The position numbers were made by a program, and so were the translations under genes. 64,000 nucleotides of DNA from Metabacillus sediminilitoris (lineage in GTDB: Bacteria > Bacillota > Bacilli > Bacillales > Bacillaceae). Under the pieces are notes generated by a model, which saw only the letters and a list, made by a program, of their open reading frames with translations, ran no database searches and was not told where the DNA came from. The stretch spans positions 691,501 through 755,500 of the forward strand of contig NZ_CP046266.1 of the NCBI RefSeq assembly GCF_009720625.1. Reading direction: 5' to 3'. Shown piece after piece: positions 37,140 to 46,128 of this stretch. Within the stretch, counting starts at the first letter, position 1. Each line of letters starts with the position of its first letter.

Positions 37140-38555
37140 ATGAAAGAAGCTGATCAAAAGGCTCTTGAATATGCGATAGGAGAAATAACTGAAATAGCAA
37201 AGGGGTTTGGATTAGATTTTTATCCGATGAGATACGAAATCTGTCCTGCTGATATTATTTATACTTTCGGCGCATATGGTATGCCTACACGTTTTTCTCA
37301 CTGGAGTTTCGGAAAGCAATTCCATAAAATGAAGCTGCAATATGATTTAGGATTAAGTAAAATTTATGAGCTCGTCATAAATTCTGACCCATGCTATGCA
37401 TTTTTATTAGATACAAACTCGCTTATCCAAAATAAATTAATTGTCGCCCATGTATTGGCTCATTGTGATTTCTTTAAAAATAATGCTCGATTTAGCAATA
37501 CAAAGCGTGAGATGGTTGAAAGCATGGCTGCAACTGCAGAGCGAATAAAGCAATACGAAATTGAACATGGAAGACAGGAAGTTGAAACATTTTTAGATGC
37601 GGTGCTTTCGATTCAAGAACATATCGATCCGTCTCTTGTTCGTCCGAAATTAGCTTGGTCAATCGATGATATTGAGATAGAAGAGGAAGAGGAACGAAAC
37701 GCTACGCCATATGATGATCTTTGGAATCTTGATCGAAAACAAGAAGTAAATCGTTCATTGAAAAAGAAAAAGCGTAAATTGCCGCCATCACCAGAAAAGG
37801 ATGTTCTCTTATTTATTGAAGAATATAGTCGAGAGCTGGAAGATTGGCAGCGTGATATTTTAACAATGATGCGGGAAGAAATGCTATACTTCTGGCCTCA
37901 GCTAGAAACAAAAATCATGAATGAGGGCTGGGCTTCATACTGGCATCAACGAATCCTTCGGGAGCTTGATTTAACATCTGATGAATCCATTGAATTTGCC
38001 AAATTGAACGCAGGTGTTGTACAGCCGTCAAAAACGAGCATTAATCCGTATTACTTAGGGCTAAAGATTTTTGAAGATATTGAAGAACGCTATAATAACC
38101 CGACAGAAGATATGAAAATGTTTGGTGTTACACCTGGATCTGGCCGAGAAAAAATGTTTGAAGTACGTGAAGTAGAATCTGATATATCGTTTATACGAAA
38201 TTATTTAACAAAGGACCTTGTTATGCGCGAAGATATGTATTTGTTTCAAAAACAGGGCCGTGATTATAAAATTGTCGATAAAGAGTGGGAAACAGTACGA
38301 GATCAGCTTGTAAGTATGCGTGTAAATGGCGGGTTCCCATATATTACTGTTAATGATGGAGATTATCTGAAAAATAATGAACTCTATTTAAAGCACTGGT
38401 ATGAAGATATAGAATTAGACTTAAAATACTTAGAAAAGGTATTACCATATGTGTTCCAGCTTTGGGGTCGACCAGTGCATATGGAGAGTGTGTTAGAAGG
38501 TAAGCCTGTGTTATTTTCATATGATGGGAAGAGTGTTTCAAGGAAATATATATAA
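37140..38555 (+). CDS. spoVR: Stage V sporulation protein R
   Basis: A 471-residue SpoVR-family protein ([57 protein letters not shown]). In B. subtilis SpoVR is needed for proper spore cortex formation; its biochemical role is still unclear, although the HxxxH-rich core and EGWASYWH suggest a metal-binding site. ATG follows TTAGGGGGGAG. It is monocistronic, with a sigma-E-like promoter and its own terminator. Confidence 0.95.
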   Translation: MKEADQKALEYAIGEITEIAKGFGLDFYPMRYEICPADIIYTFGAYGMPTRFSHWSFGKQFHKMKLQYDLGLSKIYELVINSDPCYAFLLDTNSLIQNKLIVAHVLAHCDFFKNNARFSNTKREMVESMAATAERIKQYEIEHGRQEVETFLDAVLSIQEHIDPSLVRPKLAWSIDDIEIEEEEERNATPYDDLWNLDRKQEVNRSLKKKKRKLPPSPEKDVLLFIEEYSRELEDWQRDILTMMREEMLYFWPQLETKIMNEGWASYWHQRILRELDLTSDESIEFAKLNAGVVQPSKTSINPYYLGLKIFEDIEERYNNPTEDMKMFGVTPGSGREKMFEVREVESDISFIRNYLTKDLVMREDMYLFQKQGRDYKIVDKEWETVRDQLVSMRVNGGFPYITVNDGDYLKNNELYLKHWYEDIELDLKYLEKVLPYVFQLWGRPVHMESVLEGKPVLFSYDGKSVSRKYI

Positions 38556-38562
38556 GGATGGA

Positions 38563-38591
38563 AAGTCACTGAGTGTTCAGTGGCTTTTTTT
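38563..38591 (+). terminator. Terminator after spoVR
   Basis: AGTCACTGA pairs with TCAGTGGCT (one G-U pair), followed by TTTTTTT. Confidence 0.9.
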
Positions 38592-38633
38592 GCGTAAATT
38601 AAAAAAGGAGGCTTTATTAATTTTGAGGAAGCT

Positions 38634-38762
38634 ATGAAGGGAAAATCGCAAAATCTAAAACTAAAAAACTGGATTGGATATATTTGTGATGGTATGAAAA
38701 AAGTTTCTGAACTTATTCATCAAGATATTGTAAATTGTTTGAAATTAATAAAAGGGATGTAG
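38634..38762 (+). CDS. Small ORF of 42 residues, unknown
   Basis: Reads MKGKSQNLKLKNWIGYICDG, then MKKVSELIHQDIVNCLKLIK and a stop. GAGGAAGCT precedes the ATG. A second, stronger site (AAAGGAGG at 38604) lies upstream, and the frame stays open to an ATT at 38616 that would add MNFEEA. The peptide is basic, helix-prone and amphipathic. It sits between spoVR and the SpoIIP-like genes. Coding is plausible but unproven. Confidence 0.4.
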   Translation: MKGKSQNLKLKNWIGYICDGMKKVSELIHQDIVNCLKLIKGM

Positions 38763-38837
38763 GAATATATATTAATATATTGCAAAAGAATCCGATAAAA
38801 ATTGTATCTAGACTATAAAATTACTTGAGGGAATACA

Positions 38838-39836
38838 GTGAGATATTTAAGCAGAAAGACTTTAAAATTATTATTGGTTACTTCAATAACATTGTTTGTT
38901 AGTTTACTAATGTATATTTTTTACCTACATGGAAAAGAGCCAAACGATATAACAAGAAAACAGGTTATCAATGACAACAATGAAGAAAAGGACATTAAGG
39001 GGATAACAAAATTCCTTTCAGATAATAGGGACTCAAAAACAGAAAATACATCAGAAGAGATAAACTCAAGGGAAATAGTTCCAGATAAAGCAGCACTTCA
39101 AAAGGATGCAGCACTTGATCAAAGAAAGATTGATGCATTTGATGAAAATAAAATAAAAGAGCCTAATATCAGTAATGAAAAGTTACATAGTACATTTGGT
39201 CGAAAAGTTGCATTCATTTACTTTTCCCATAATCGGGAATCTTTCTTACCTTATTTTAAAAATGGAACAACTCCTGAGAAAACATACCATTCTAAGCTAA
39301 ATGTATCATTAATTGGTCAAAGATTAGGAAGACGTTTAAAAAGTAATGGCATCTGGAATAGGGTAAGCAATGTGGATATAATAACTATGCTTTATGAACG
39401 AGATTTAAAATTCGATAGTTCTTATGAAATGTCTCGTAAAATTGTAATAGAAGAAAAACGAATAAATCCAGACCTGGAAATGACATTTGATATTCATCGC
39501 GATGCATTACCAAGAAGTTTATCGACTATAAATATTAACGGAAAATCCTATGCAAAGATTTCATTTGTTATTGGAAGTGCACATCAAAGTTATAAGGATA
39601 ACCTGAATTTTACAAAGGGTATTAATGAATTAATTGAAAAAAGTTATCCAGGACTCTCAAGGGGGATAATAATAAAAAGTCAAAAACAAGGTAACGGTGT
39701 TTATAATCAGGATTTATTGCCTAATAGTGTAATTATTGAAATTGGTGGAGTTGATAATAACTTAGAGGAACTTTATCGTACTGCTGACGTATTGGGGAAT
39801 ATCATAAGTCAATATTATTGGGAAAATATACATTAA
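38838..39836 (+). CDS. Divergent SpoIIP-like N-acetylmuramoyl-L-alanine amidase/endopeptidase
   Basis: A 332-residue protein with one N-terminal membrane helix (about 9-28), a charged linker and a SpoIIP domain from about residue 130. Catalytic/zinc motifs remain: the His of FSHNRESF, DIHRDA and the Glu of EIGGVDNN. The family's THSWESF is here SHNRESF. SpoIIP with SpoIID and SpoIIM drives engulfment by cutting septal peptidoglycan. A GTG start is used, with TTGAGGGAATA upstream. It is the first of two adjacent SpoIIP genes and is the more divergent. Confidence 0.82.
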   Translation: MRYLSRKTLKLLLVTSITLFVSLLMYIFYLHGKEPNDITRKQVINDNNEEKDIKGITKFLSDNRDSKTENTSEEINSREIVPDKAALQKDAALDQRKIDAFDENKIKEPNISNEKLHSTFGRKVAFIYFSHNRESFLPYFKNGTTPEKTYHSKLNVSLIGQRLGRRLKSNGIWNRVSNVDIITMLYERDLKFDSSYEMSRKIVIEEKRINPDLEMTFDIHRDALPRSLSTININGKSYAKISFVIGSAHQSYKDNLNFTKGINELIEKSYPGLSRGIIIKSQKQGNGVYNQDLLPNSVIIEIGGVDNNLEELYRTADVLGNIISQYYWENIH

Positions 39837-39864
39837 CATAACGTAATACTTTATTAAAGAAAAC

Positions 39865-39904
39865 CTTACGGTAAATACCTCAATCATTACTGTAAGTTTT
39901 TTTG
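39865..39904 (+). terminator. Terminator between the two spoIIP genes
   Basis: CTTACGGTAA pairs with TTACTGTAAG (one G-U pair) and is followed by TTTTTTTT; the two paralogues are therefore transcribed separately. Confidence 0.82.
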
Positions 39905-39980
39905 TAATAAATGAAATATTTTTTTAGCTATACACTCTCTTTTTTAATCATAGTATGTAAAAAAGGGGGTTGTCCAAAAA

Positions 39981-41141
39981 ATGAATAAACAAAAAGAACC
40001 ACCAAAATTTCTATTCTACCCGATATTAGGAATTGTCATCATTTACTTAATAATAATTATTATGCTCATCACTAATTTGAAGGTGAATTCAAGTGCTGTA
40101 CAAAACACGATTGGTAACTTAAGCAGCAATGATGTTTTTGCCCATTTCCTTAGAGCTGAAAATCATTATTTTTATCAAAAGGGTGAAGAAGAACTATTCA
40201 CTTTATCTGATACATCTAGAATAGCTATTCAAATAGCAACTAATGTTAAACCAACAGATGCTCGAACATTTCTAGGTAGCGAATTACCAGGTTTAAGGCT
40301 ATATGATACTGAAATTGTTGTGGCTGGAGAAGGAACAGACTTAACTACTCTTCCACATGAATCTGCACCACCAACTGAGGTCTTGCTACAAGAACGAAAA
40401 GTAGCTGAGGAGATATTAAAAGAAAGAGAAGATCATTCAAATAATGAAGTTGTTCAAGAAAATCCTCCAAAGAATAAAACAGTTTATATCTATCAAACAC
40501 ACAGTTGGGAATCATTTCTTCCATTGCTAAAGGACGCTGACATACCAGATGAAGCAACAAGTAACGACGAAAGGGCAAATGTCATAGGCCTTGGACAACG
40601 GATGAGTGAAAATTTAATTAACAAAGGAATTGGTGTAGTTCATGATACAACAAATATGACTCAAACCTTACATGAAAAAGGTTTAAGATCTACTAAAGCG
40701 TATGCAGTTTCTGGAGATATTGTTCAAGAAGCAGTTTCTAATCAAAAGAATGATCTAAATTACTTTATTGATATACATCGTGATTCCGCTCGAAGAAGTA
40801 TAACAACCAAAAAAATTAACGGAAGAGACTATGCAAGACTGTACTTTGTAGTAGGAAAAGAACACAAAAACTACTTAGAAAATCTTGAAACAGCAAAAGA
40901 ATTGCATAAGGAATTAGAGAAAAAGTACCCAGGTATTAGCAGGGGAGTATTTCTTAAATCGAAAAGTGAAGGAAATGGTGTCTATAATCAGGATATTTCA
41001 GATAAGGCGATGTTAGTTGAAATAGGGGGAGTAGATAATAATCTGAATGAACTTGATAGAACAGTGGATGCATTTACGGATGTTTTTGCAGATTATTATT
41101 GGAAGTCAAACGAAGTAAAAGAGGTAAACGGAAATGGTTAA
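39981..41141 (+). CDS. spoIIP: Stage II sporulation protein P
   Basis: A 386-residue protein, close to the length of B. subtilis SpoIIP. One membrane helix (about 10-30) is followed by an extracytoplasmic region and the amidase/endopeptidase domain with YQTHSWESFLP, FIDIHRDSARR, GNGVYNQD and LVEIGGVDNN. It digests septal murein during engulfment. ATG follows AAAAGGGGGTTGTCC. The gene overlaps the start of a 54-residue membrane ORF. The usual spoIIP neighbour gpr is not here, which hints that this locus is an extra copy. Confidence 0.9.
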   Translation: MNKQKEPPKFLFYPILGIVIIYLIIIIMLITNLKVNSSAVQNTIGNLSSNDVFAHFLRAENHYFYQKGEEELFTLSDTSRIAIQIATNVKPTDARTFLGSELPGLRLYDTEIVVAGEGTDLTTLPHESAPPTEVLLQERKVAEEILKEREDHSNNEVVQENPPKNKTVYIYQTHSWESFLPLLKDADIPDEATSNDERANVIGLGQRMSENLINKGIGVVHDTTNMTQTLHEKGLRSTKAYAVSGDIVQEAVSNQKNDLNYFIDIHRDSARRSITTKKINGRDYARLYFVVGKEHKNYLENLETAKELHKELEKKYPGISRGVFLKSKSEGNGVYNQDISDKAMLVEIGGVDNNLNELDRTVDAFTDVFADYYWKSNEVKEVNGNG

Positions 41142-41298
41142 TTTCTTACCAACATCATTAAAGTGGTTATTTTTTACTTTCATTACAACTTTAACATCTA
41201 ATTATCTAACAGGTATTTCAATATTTACCTTAGCTTTGTTTGTTACAGGCTTTATCTTTTCAATCGGATATTTTTATAAAGAAAATTTATTAAAATGA
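41134..41298 (+). CDS. Small membrane protein overlapping the spoIIP stop codon
   Basis: A 54-residue ORF whose ATG lies 5 bp before the spoIIP stop, with AAGAGGTAAACGG upstream, so it is translationally coupled. It has two predicted membrane helices (SLKWLFFTFITTL and ISIFTLALFVTGFIFSIGYF) and a short KENLLK tail. A bidirectional hairpin follows 14 bp later. I do not recognise the family; the coupling suggests a sporulation or membrane role with SpoIIP. Confidence 0.6.
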   Translation: MVNFLPTSLKWLFFTFITTLTSNYLTGISIFTLALFVTGFIFSIGYFYKENLLK

Positions 41299-41312
41299 CT
41301 TTTATAAAGTAA

Positions 41313-41347
41313 AAGGGACTTTCTATTTTCAATTCAGAAAGTCCCTT
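41313..41347. terminator. Hairpin after spoIIP and the small ORF
   Basis: AAGGGACTTTCT pairs with AGAAAGTCCCTT around an 11-nt loop; only short T runs follow on either strand. Confidence 0.7.
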
Positions 41348-41468
41348 AATAATATCTAATAAAGACAGCCTTATCCTAATACCGAAGAGTTTATAGCCAT
41401 TGATCCTGCATAATTTCTGCACAATTATGTAATAATCTAGAGTCAATAACAATATGAGGAGATCTAAT

Positions 41469-42200
41469 GTGTATATTTTCTTTATCAAATTAAGCTCATG
41501 GTTAAGTTAACCATTTTTTAATATGGCAAATAGCTTAGATGGAATTCCAATCGCCTTTGCATTTGTTCTCGGCATAGTAGGGGCTCTTGCACCTTGTCAA
41601 TTTGTGGGGAATATTAGGGCCATAACACTGTATGGCAATCGTTCACTCCAAAGGAAAATAGTTTGGAAAGATGTCTTTGGTTTTATTTTTGGCAAGGTGG
41701 TTGCTTTTTCTTTATTAGGATTATTAATATGGGTGTTTGGTAGGGAGATCGAGGGATATCTAACAATTTATTTTCCATGGATGCGTAAATTGATGGGTCC
41801 CTTATTAATTGTAGTGGGTTTAGTTATGCTTGGATTAATAAAGCCAAAATGGTCATTAAAATTATTTGAATTAACAAAGAATGGTAAGCGAGAAAATCCT
41901 TTTGGTTCTTTTCTGCTTGGATTTAGTTTTTCTCTCGCATTCTGCCCAACTATGTTTGTTTTATATTTTATATCCCTGATGCCAGTTGTTTTGTCCAGTT
42001 CATATGGGGTTATTCTACCTACCTTGTTTGCTTTAGGAACAGTTCTTCCATTACTCGCAACGATTTTTCTTATGTGGTACCTTGGAGGAAGTGGAGTTTT
42101 ATTGAAAAAAGGGAGGAAGTTAGGTACTCTTATTCAAAGAATTGCAGGTGTCTTCATGACTTTTGTAGGAATAATCGATTCAATAACCTATTGGTTATAA
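41469..42200 (+). pseudogene. CcdA/DsbD-like membrane protein with an in-frame TAA at codon 14
   Basis: GTG at 41469, preceded by GAGGAG at 7 nt, opens a frame reading MYIFFIKLSSWLS, then TAA at 41508-41510, then PFFNMANSLDGIPI and on for 225 more residues without another stop. The main part has about six helices, with C-P motifs LAPCQFVGN and AFCPTMF typical of CcdA/DsbD-type electron carriers. The first 13 residues look like the normal N-terminus. An ATG at 41523 could restart translation but has no ribosome site. So this is either a recent nonsense mutation or a gene started internally. It sits before the copper genes. Confidence 0.7.
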
Positions 42201-42234
42201 AAAATGGGCGAAAAAATAATTTTTTACTCTTTAC

Positions 42235-42257
42235 ATAGGGTAGGGGGGTATAGTATA
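42235..42257 (+). promoter_or_regulatory. CsoR-type copper operator 1
   Basis: CATAGGGTAGGGGGGTATAGTA resembles the TACCCTACGGGGGTATGGTA-type CsoR operator of Bacillus; TATAGTAT within it can serve as the -10. It lies upstream of the small interrupted ORF and copZ. Confidence 0.75.
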
Positions 42258-42278
42258 TTTGTTGTAGAGAGGTGATAA

Positions 42279-42404
42279 ATGGAAAAAAGATTTAGAGCTC
42301 TTGAAGAGAAAGCCGCTAGTCTATGGTTATATTAAATATTAGTTTTGTGTAGTGTGATCTTACAATTAGTTTCTGCTCATTCTGCTAAGTACTTTATCAT
42401 ATAA
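42279..42404 (+). pseudogene. Small membrane peptide frame split by an in-frame TAA
   Basis: AGAGAGGTGATAA precedes ATG. The frame reads MEKRFRALEEKAASLWLY, TAA, then in the same frame ILVLCSVILQLVSAHSAKYF and a stop. Together the pieces would make a 41-residue protein with one membrane helix, first in the copper-regulated transcript. This may be a nonsense mutant of a small membrane protein, or only the 18-residue leader may be translated. The continuity of frame across the stop is the only evidence. Confidence 0.4.
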
Positions 42405-42428
42405 AAATTTTTAAAGGAGAGATTAAGA

Positions 42429-42635
42429 ATGGAAAAAACAACATTGAAAGTTAATGGTATGTCATGTGGTCATTGTGTCAATTCAGTTGAAGGAAGCGTT
42501 GGAAAATTAGATGGTGTTAAGTCAGCAAAAGTTAATTTGAAGGCTGGAGAAGTTGATGTAGAATTTAATCCTTCTGAGGTATCCCTAGGTAAAATTAAAG
42601 AAACAATTGATGATCAAGGCTACGAAGTTAAATAA
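42429..42635 (+). CDS. copZ: Copper chaperone CopZ
   Basis: A 68-residue HMA domain with the Cu(I) site MSCGHC. It shuttles copper to the CopA ATPase encoded next. ATG follows AAAGGAGAGATTAAG. It lies downstream of a CsoR-type operator and is followed by its own hairpin, then by a second operator before copA, so both genes respond to copper separately. Confidence 0.95.
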   Translation: MEKTTLKVNGMSCGHCVNSVEGSVGKLDGVKSAKVNLKAGEVDVEFNPSEVSLGKIKETIDDQGYEVK

Positions 42636-42646
42636 TAAGTTAAGAA

Positions 42647-42680
42647 AAAGATAACGTGCTACAATAGCACGTTATCTTTC
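42647..42680. terminator. Hairpin terminator after copZ
   Basis: AAAGATAACGTGCTA pairs perfectly with TAGCACGTTATCTTT around a 3-nt loop; no long T run follows the stem. Confidence 0.85.
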
Positions 42681-42689
42681 ACAAAAAAT

Positions 42690-42708
42690 TATACCCCCCA
42701 CCCGTATG
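42690..42708 (+). promoter_or_regulatory. CsoR-type copper operator 2 before copA
   Basis: TATACCCCCCACCCGTATG is a CsoR-type operator in the reverse orientation to site 1, 19 bp before the copA ATG. The csoR gene itself is not in this window. Confidence 0.75.
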
Positions 42709-42726
42709 AAAGAAGAGGTGATGTAA

Positions 42727-45141
42727 ATGAGTAGTGAGGTTAAAGAAACAAATTATCAAATTATAGGAATGACATGTGCTGCATGTGCAACAAGAATTGA
42801 AAAAGGCCTAAATAAGATGGACGGTGTTAAAGAAGCAAATGTAAATTTAGCACTTGAAAAATCAACGATTAAGTATGACCCTACACTTGTGTCTGAAGAA
42901 GACTTTCAAAAGAAAATTAAGGGGCTCGGCTACGATGTAGTAAAAGAGAAAAAAGAATTTAATATTACTGGTATGACATGTGCTGCTTGTGCAACAAGAA
43001 TTGAAAAAGGACTAAACAAATTAGAAGGTGTTAAAAAGGCAGCTGTAAACCTGGCCTTAGAAAGTGCAACAGTGGAATATAATCCTTCATTAATAAGCAC
43101 ACAAGAAATTGTTAAACGTGTTGAGAAATTAGGATATAAAGCTATTTCAAAAGAGGAAAAAGAAGATAACGAAGATTATCGCCAAAAGGAAATCAAGAAA
43201 CAACAGGGAAAGTTTATATTCTCATTAATCCTCTCTTTGCCACTATTGTGGGCGATGGTTAGCCATTTCACTTTTACGTCTTTTATCTACCTACCAGATG
43301 CATTAATGAACCCTTGGGTGCAATTAGTTCTTGCCACTCCAGTCCAATTTTTCATTGGAAAGCAATTCTATGTAGGTGCCTATAAAGCATTAAGAAATAA
43401 AAGTGCAAATATGGATGTTTTAGTTGCACTAGGAACATCAGCTGCTTACTTTTATAGTTTATATTTAACGATAGCATCCATAGGTTCTCATGCCCACATG
43501 GTGAGTCTCTATTATGAAACAAGTGCTATCTTGATTACCTTGATTCTTTTAGGAAAGCTTTTTGAAGCAAAAGCAAAAGGTCGTTCATCAGAAGCAATTA
43601 AAAAGTTAATGGGTCTTCAGGCAAAAACAGCAATTGTTATTAGAGATGGAGTTGAAAAAGAATTACCACTTGAAGAAGTTCAAGTTGGTGACCTCGTATA
43701 TATCAAGCCAGGTGAGAAAGTACCAGTGGATGGTGAAATTATCGAAGGGCAATCTGCGATAGATGAATCCATGTTAACAGGCGAAAGTGTTCCTATTGAT
43801 AAAACAATTGGTGATTTAGTTATTGGTGCAACGATCAATAAGAATGGTTTTTTAAAGATAAAAGCAAAGAAAGTAGGAAGAGATACAGCCCTTTCCCAAA
43901 TCATTAAGGTTGTAGAAGAAGCTCAAGGATCGAAGGCTCCGATTCAACGTCTTGCTGATCAAATCTCAGGAATCTTTGTCCCTATTGTTGTAGGTATTGC
44001 TATTGTCACTTTCCTGATCTGGTATATTTGGATTAGTCCAGGTGATTTTGCGGAAGCTCTAGAAAAATTAATTGCTGTATTGGTAATTGCTTGTCCTTGT
44101 GCACTCGGTTTAGCTACACCTACATCAATTATGGCAGGTTCAGGGAGAGCTGCTGAGTTTGGTATTCTCTTTAAAGGAGGAGAACACCTAGAAAAGACAC
44201 ACCTTATAGACACAGTAATTCTAGATAAAACAGGAACAGTTACAAATGGTACTCCAAAATTAACTGATGTCATTTTACATGAAGACTTTGAAGAACTAGA
44301 GTTTTTATCACTTATTGGTTCTGCTGAAAATCAGTCTGAACATCCTTTGGCTCAAGCAATTGTTCAGGGGATAAAAGAAAAAAATATAGGTCTAAAAGAG
44401 GTAAAAGAATTTGAAGCAATCCCAGGTTATGGTGTAAGAGCTATTGTAGATAATAGAAGAATTCTTATTGGAACCCGCAGGCTTATGACAAAAGAACACA
44501 TTGATATAGAAACAGCATTACCGACGATGGAAAGCCTTGAGAACACTGGAAAAACAGCTATGCTTGTAAGCATTGATGGAATATACATCGGTATTGTTGC
44601 CGTAGCCGATACAATTAAAGAAACATCAATAGAGGCTATTCAACGATTAAAGGATTTGAATATTAATGTTGTTATGATTACAGGTGATAATAAAAGAACA
44701 GCAGAGGCTATTGGAAAACAGGTCAAAATTGAACATGTTATTGCTGAGGTTCTCCCTGAAGGTAAAGCCGAAGAAGTAAAGAAACTTCAAAAAGAAGGAA
44801 AAAAGGTAGCTATGGTTGGCGATGGAATTAATGATGCCCCAGCTTTAGCTGTTGCTGATATTGGAATGGCTTTGGGTACAGGAACAGATGTAGCGATGGA
44901 GGCTGCTGATATTACGCTAATAAGTGGTGATTTAAATACGATCGCAGATGCAATTATTATGAGTAAAAAAACCATTCGAAATATCAAACAAAACCTCTTC
45001 TGGGCATTTGCATATAACGTAGTTGGTATTCCAATTGCAGCAATTGGTCTTTTGGCTCCATGGTTAGCTGGTGCTGCTATGGCTTTCAGTTCAGTATCTG
45101 TTGTAATAAATGCTCTACGCCTCCAAAGAATTAAGTTGTAA
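42727..45141 (+). CDS. copA: Copper-exporting P1B-type ATPase CopA
   Basis: An 804-residue heavy-metal ATPase. Two N-terminal HMA domains (MTCAACATRI at about 15-25 and again about 83-93) bind Cu(I), and are nearly identical, suggesting internal duplication. The membrane CPC site is C456-P-C458, the phosphorylated Asp is in DKTGT (about 500), and the hinge motif is GDGINDAPALA. It exports Cu(I) using ATP. ATG follows AAGAGGTGATGT, and the upstream CsoR-type operator implies copper induction. It accepts copper from CopZ. Confidence 0.97.
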   Translation: MSSEVKETNYQIIGMTCAACATRIEKGLNKMDGVKEANVNLALEKSTIKYDPTLVSEEDFQKKIKGLGYDVVKEKKEFNITGMTCAACATRIEKGLNKLEGVKKAAVNLALESATVEYNPSLISTQEIVKRVEKLGYKAISKEEKEDNEDYRQKEIKKQQGKFIFSLILSLPLLWAMVSHFTFTSFIYLPDALMNPWVQLVLATPVQFFIGKQFYVGAYKALRNKSANMDVLVALGTSAAYFYSLYLTIASIGSHAHMVSLYYETSAILITLILLGKLFEAKAKGRSSEAIKKLMGLQAKTAIVIRDGVEKELPLEEVQVGDLVYIKPGEKVPVDGEIIEGQSAIDESMLTGESVPIDKTIGDLVIGATINKNGFLKIKAKKVGRDTALSQIIKVVEEAQGSKAPIQRLADQISGIFVPIVVGIAIVTFLIWYIWISPGDFAEALEKLIAVLVIACPCALGLATPTSIMAGSGRAAEFGILFKGGEHLEKTHLIDTVILDKTGTVTNGTPKLTDVILHEDFEELEFLSLIGSAENQSEHPLAQAIVQGIKEKNIGLKEVKEFEAIPGYGVRAIVDNRRILIGTRRLMTKEHIDIETALPTMESLENTGKTAMLVSIDGIYIGIVAVADTIKETSIEAIQRLKDLNINVVMITGDNKRTAEAIGKQVKIEHVIAEVLPEGKAEEVKKLQKEGKKVAMVGDGINDAPALAVADIGMALGTGTDVAMEAADITLISGDLNTIADAIIMSKKTIRNIKQNLFWAFAYNVVGIPIAAIGLLAPWLAGAAMAFSSVSVVINALRLQRIKL

Positions 45142-45316
45142 TGAGAAATACAACAACTCCTCTTTGCTAAGGGGCTTGATGTTTATTGAAATAGGAAACA
45201 GGGAAACTTTTTGTTTAGGACAATGTTAAGAAAAAAGAAAAATATGCATATTTTCTGCAAATTATTTTGTTACTCTTTTGTTAGATCTATTAAAGTGGAT
45301 ATTGAGGAGGATAATA

Positions 45317-45907
45317 ATGAGTAAAAAAATTGGAATGGGAATTGTTTCATTGATTTTAGCATTTACGTTATCAGCGTGTGCAAGTAATGATGAGGAAACT
45401 AAATCAGATAAAAATACGAATACTGAAACGAATTCAAGTACTGAAGAAAGTACGGAGATGGACCATTCTGAGATGAACCATTCTGGCTCAGGTGAAGTTC
45501 CAGAAGGTTTGAAAGAGGCAGAAAATCCTACCTATAAAGTTGGAAGTCAAGCTAACCTTGAAACAGACCACATGGAAGGGATGAAGGGTGCTGAAGCAAC
45601 AATTGTTGGAGCCTATGAAACCACAGCATATGTTGTTTCATATACTCCGACTACTGGTGGGGAAAAAGTAGAAAATCATAAATGGGTTATTCACGAAGAA
45701 ATTGAAAATGCTGGGGATGAAAAATTCGAACCAGGAACTGAAGTTGTCTTAAACGCAGATCATATGGAAGGGATGAAAGGTGCAACAGCTGAAATTGATT
45801 CAGCTGAAGAAACTACTGTGTATATGGTGGATTACACTCCTACAAATGGAGGAGAAAAAGTAAAAAATCACAAATGGGTAACAGAAAGTGAACTGTCATC
45901 TAAATAA
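45317..45907 (+). CDS. YdhK-like lipoprotein with two DUF1541 repeats
   Basis: A 196-residue lipoprotein: signal peptide ending LSAC (Cys about 21), an acidic Ser/Thr/Glu linker with HSEMNHSG, then two copies of a DUF1541 repeat (DHMEGMKGAEATIVGAYETTAYVVSYTPTTGGEKV and a close second). The first half has Met/His-rich patches that could bind Cu. ATG at 45317 follows TGAGGAGGATAA; a start 39 bp earlier lacks one. Location after copA links it to copper resistance. Confidence 0.85.
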   Translation: MSKKIGMGIVSLILAFTLSACASNDEETKSDKNTNTETNSSTEESTEMDHSEMNHSGSGEVPEGLKEAENPTYKVGSQANLETDHMEGMKGAEATIVGAYETTAYVVSYTPTTGGEKVENHKWVIHEEIENAGDEKFEPGTEVVLNADHMEGMKGATAEIDSAEETTVYMVDYTPTNGGEKVKNHKWVTESELSSK

Positions 45908-45943
45908 ATTTTAGCTAATTGAATAAAAGCTAACTTAAAAAGA

Positions 45944-45971
45944 GCTTATCAAAATAGATAAGCCTTTTTTT
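45944..45971 (+). terminator. Terminator after the YdhK-like gene
   Basis: GCTTATC pairs with GATAAGC, followed by CTTTTTTT. Confidence 0.82.
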
Positions 45972-46128
45972 CTTTAATATTAAAGTCTCAAGAAAAATAA
46001 TTTCGTTGAATGATATAGATCTATAATAACGAATACCTTTTATTTGACCTGATTTTCAATTAAGTACCTTTACTTAAATGTTGATTATTACAAAATAAAT
46101 ATAGATCCATTCCTTAAAGATTTAACTC

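Noticed and set aside
39914..39937. Sigma-E promoter before the second spoIIP
   Set aside because: ATATTT and CTATACACT are only 6 bp apart, too short for a sigma-E promoter.
41252..41488. Minus-strand frame of 78 codons
   Set aside because: It crosses the terminator hairpin at 41313 and overlaps the start of the CcdA-like frame; no ribosome site and random composition.
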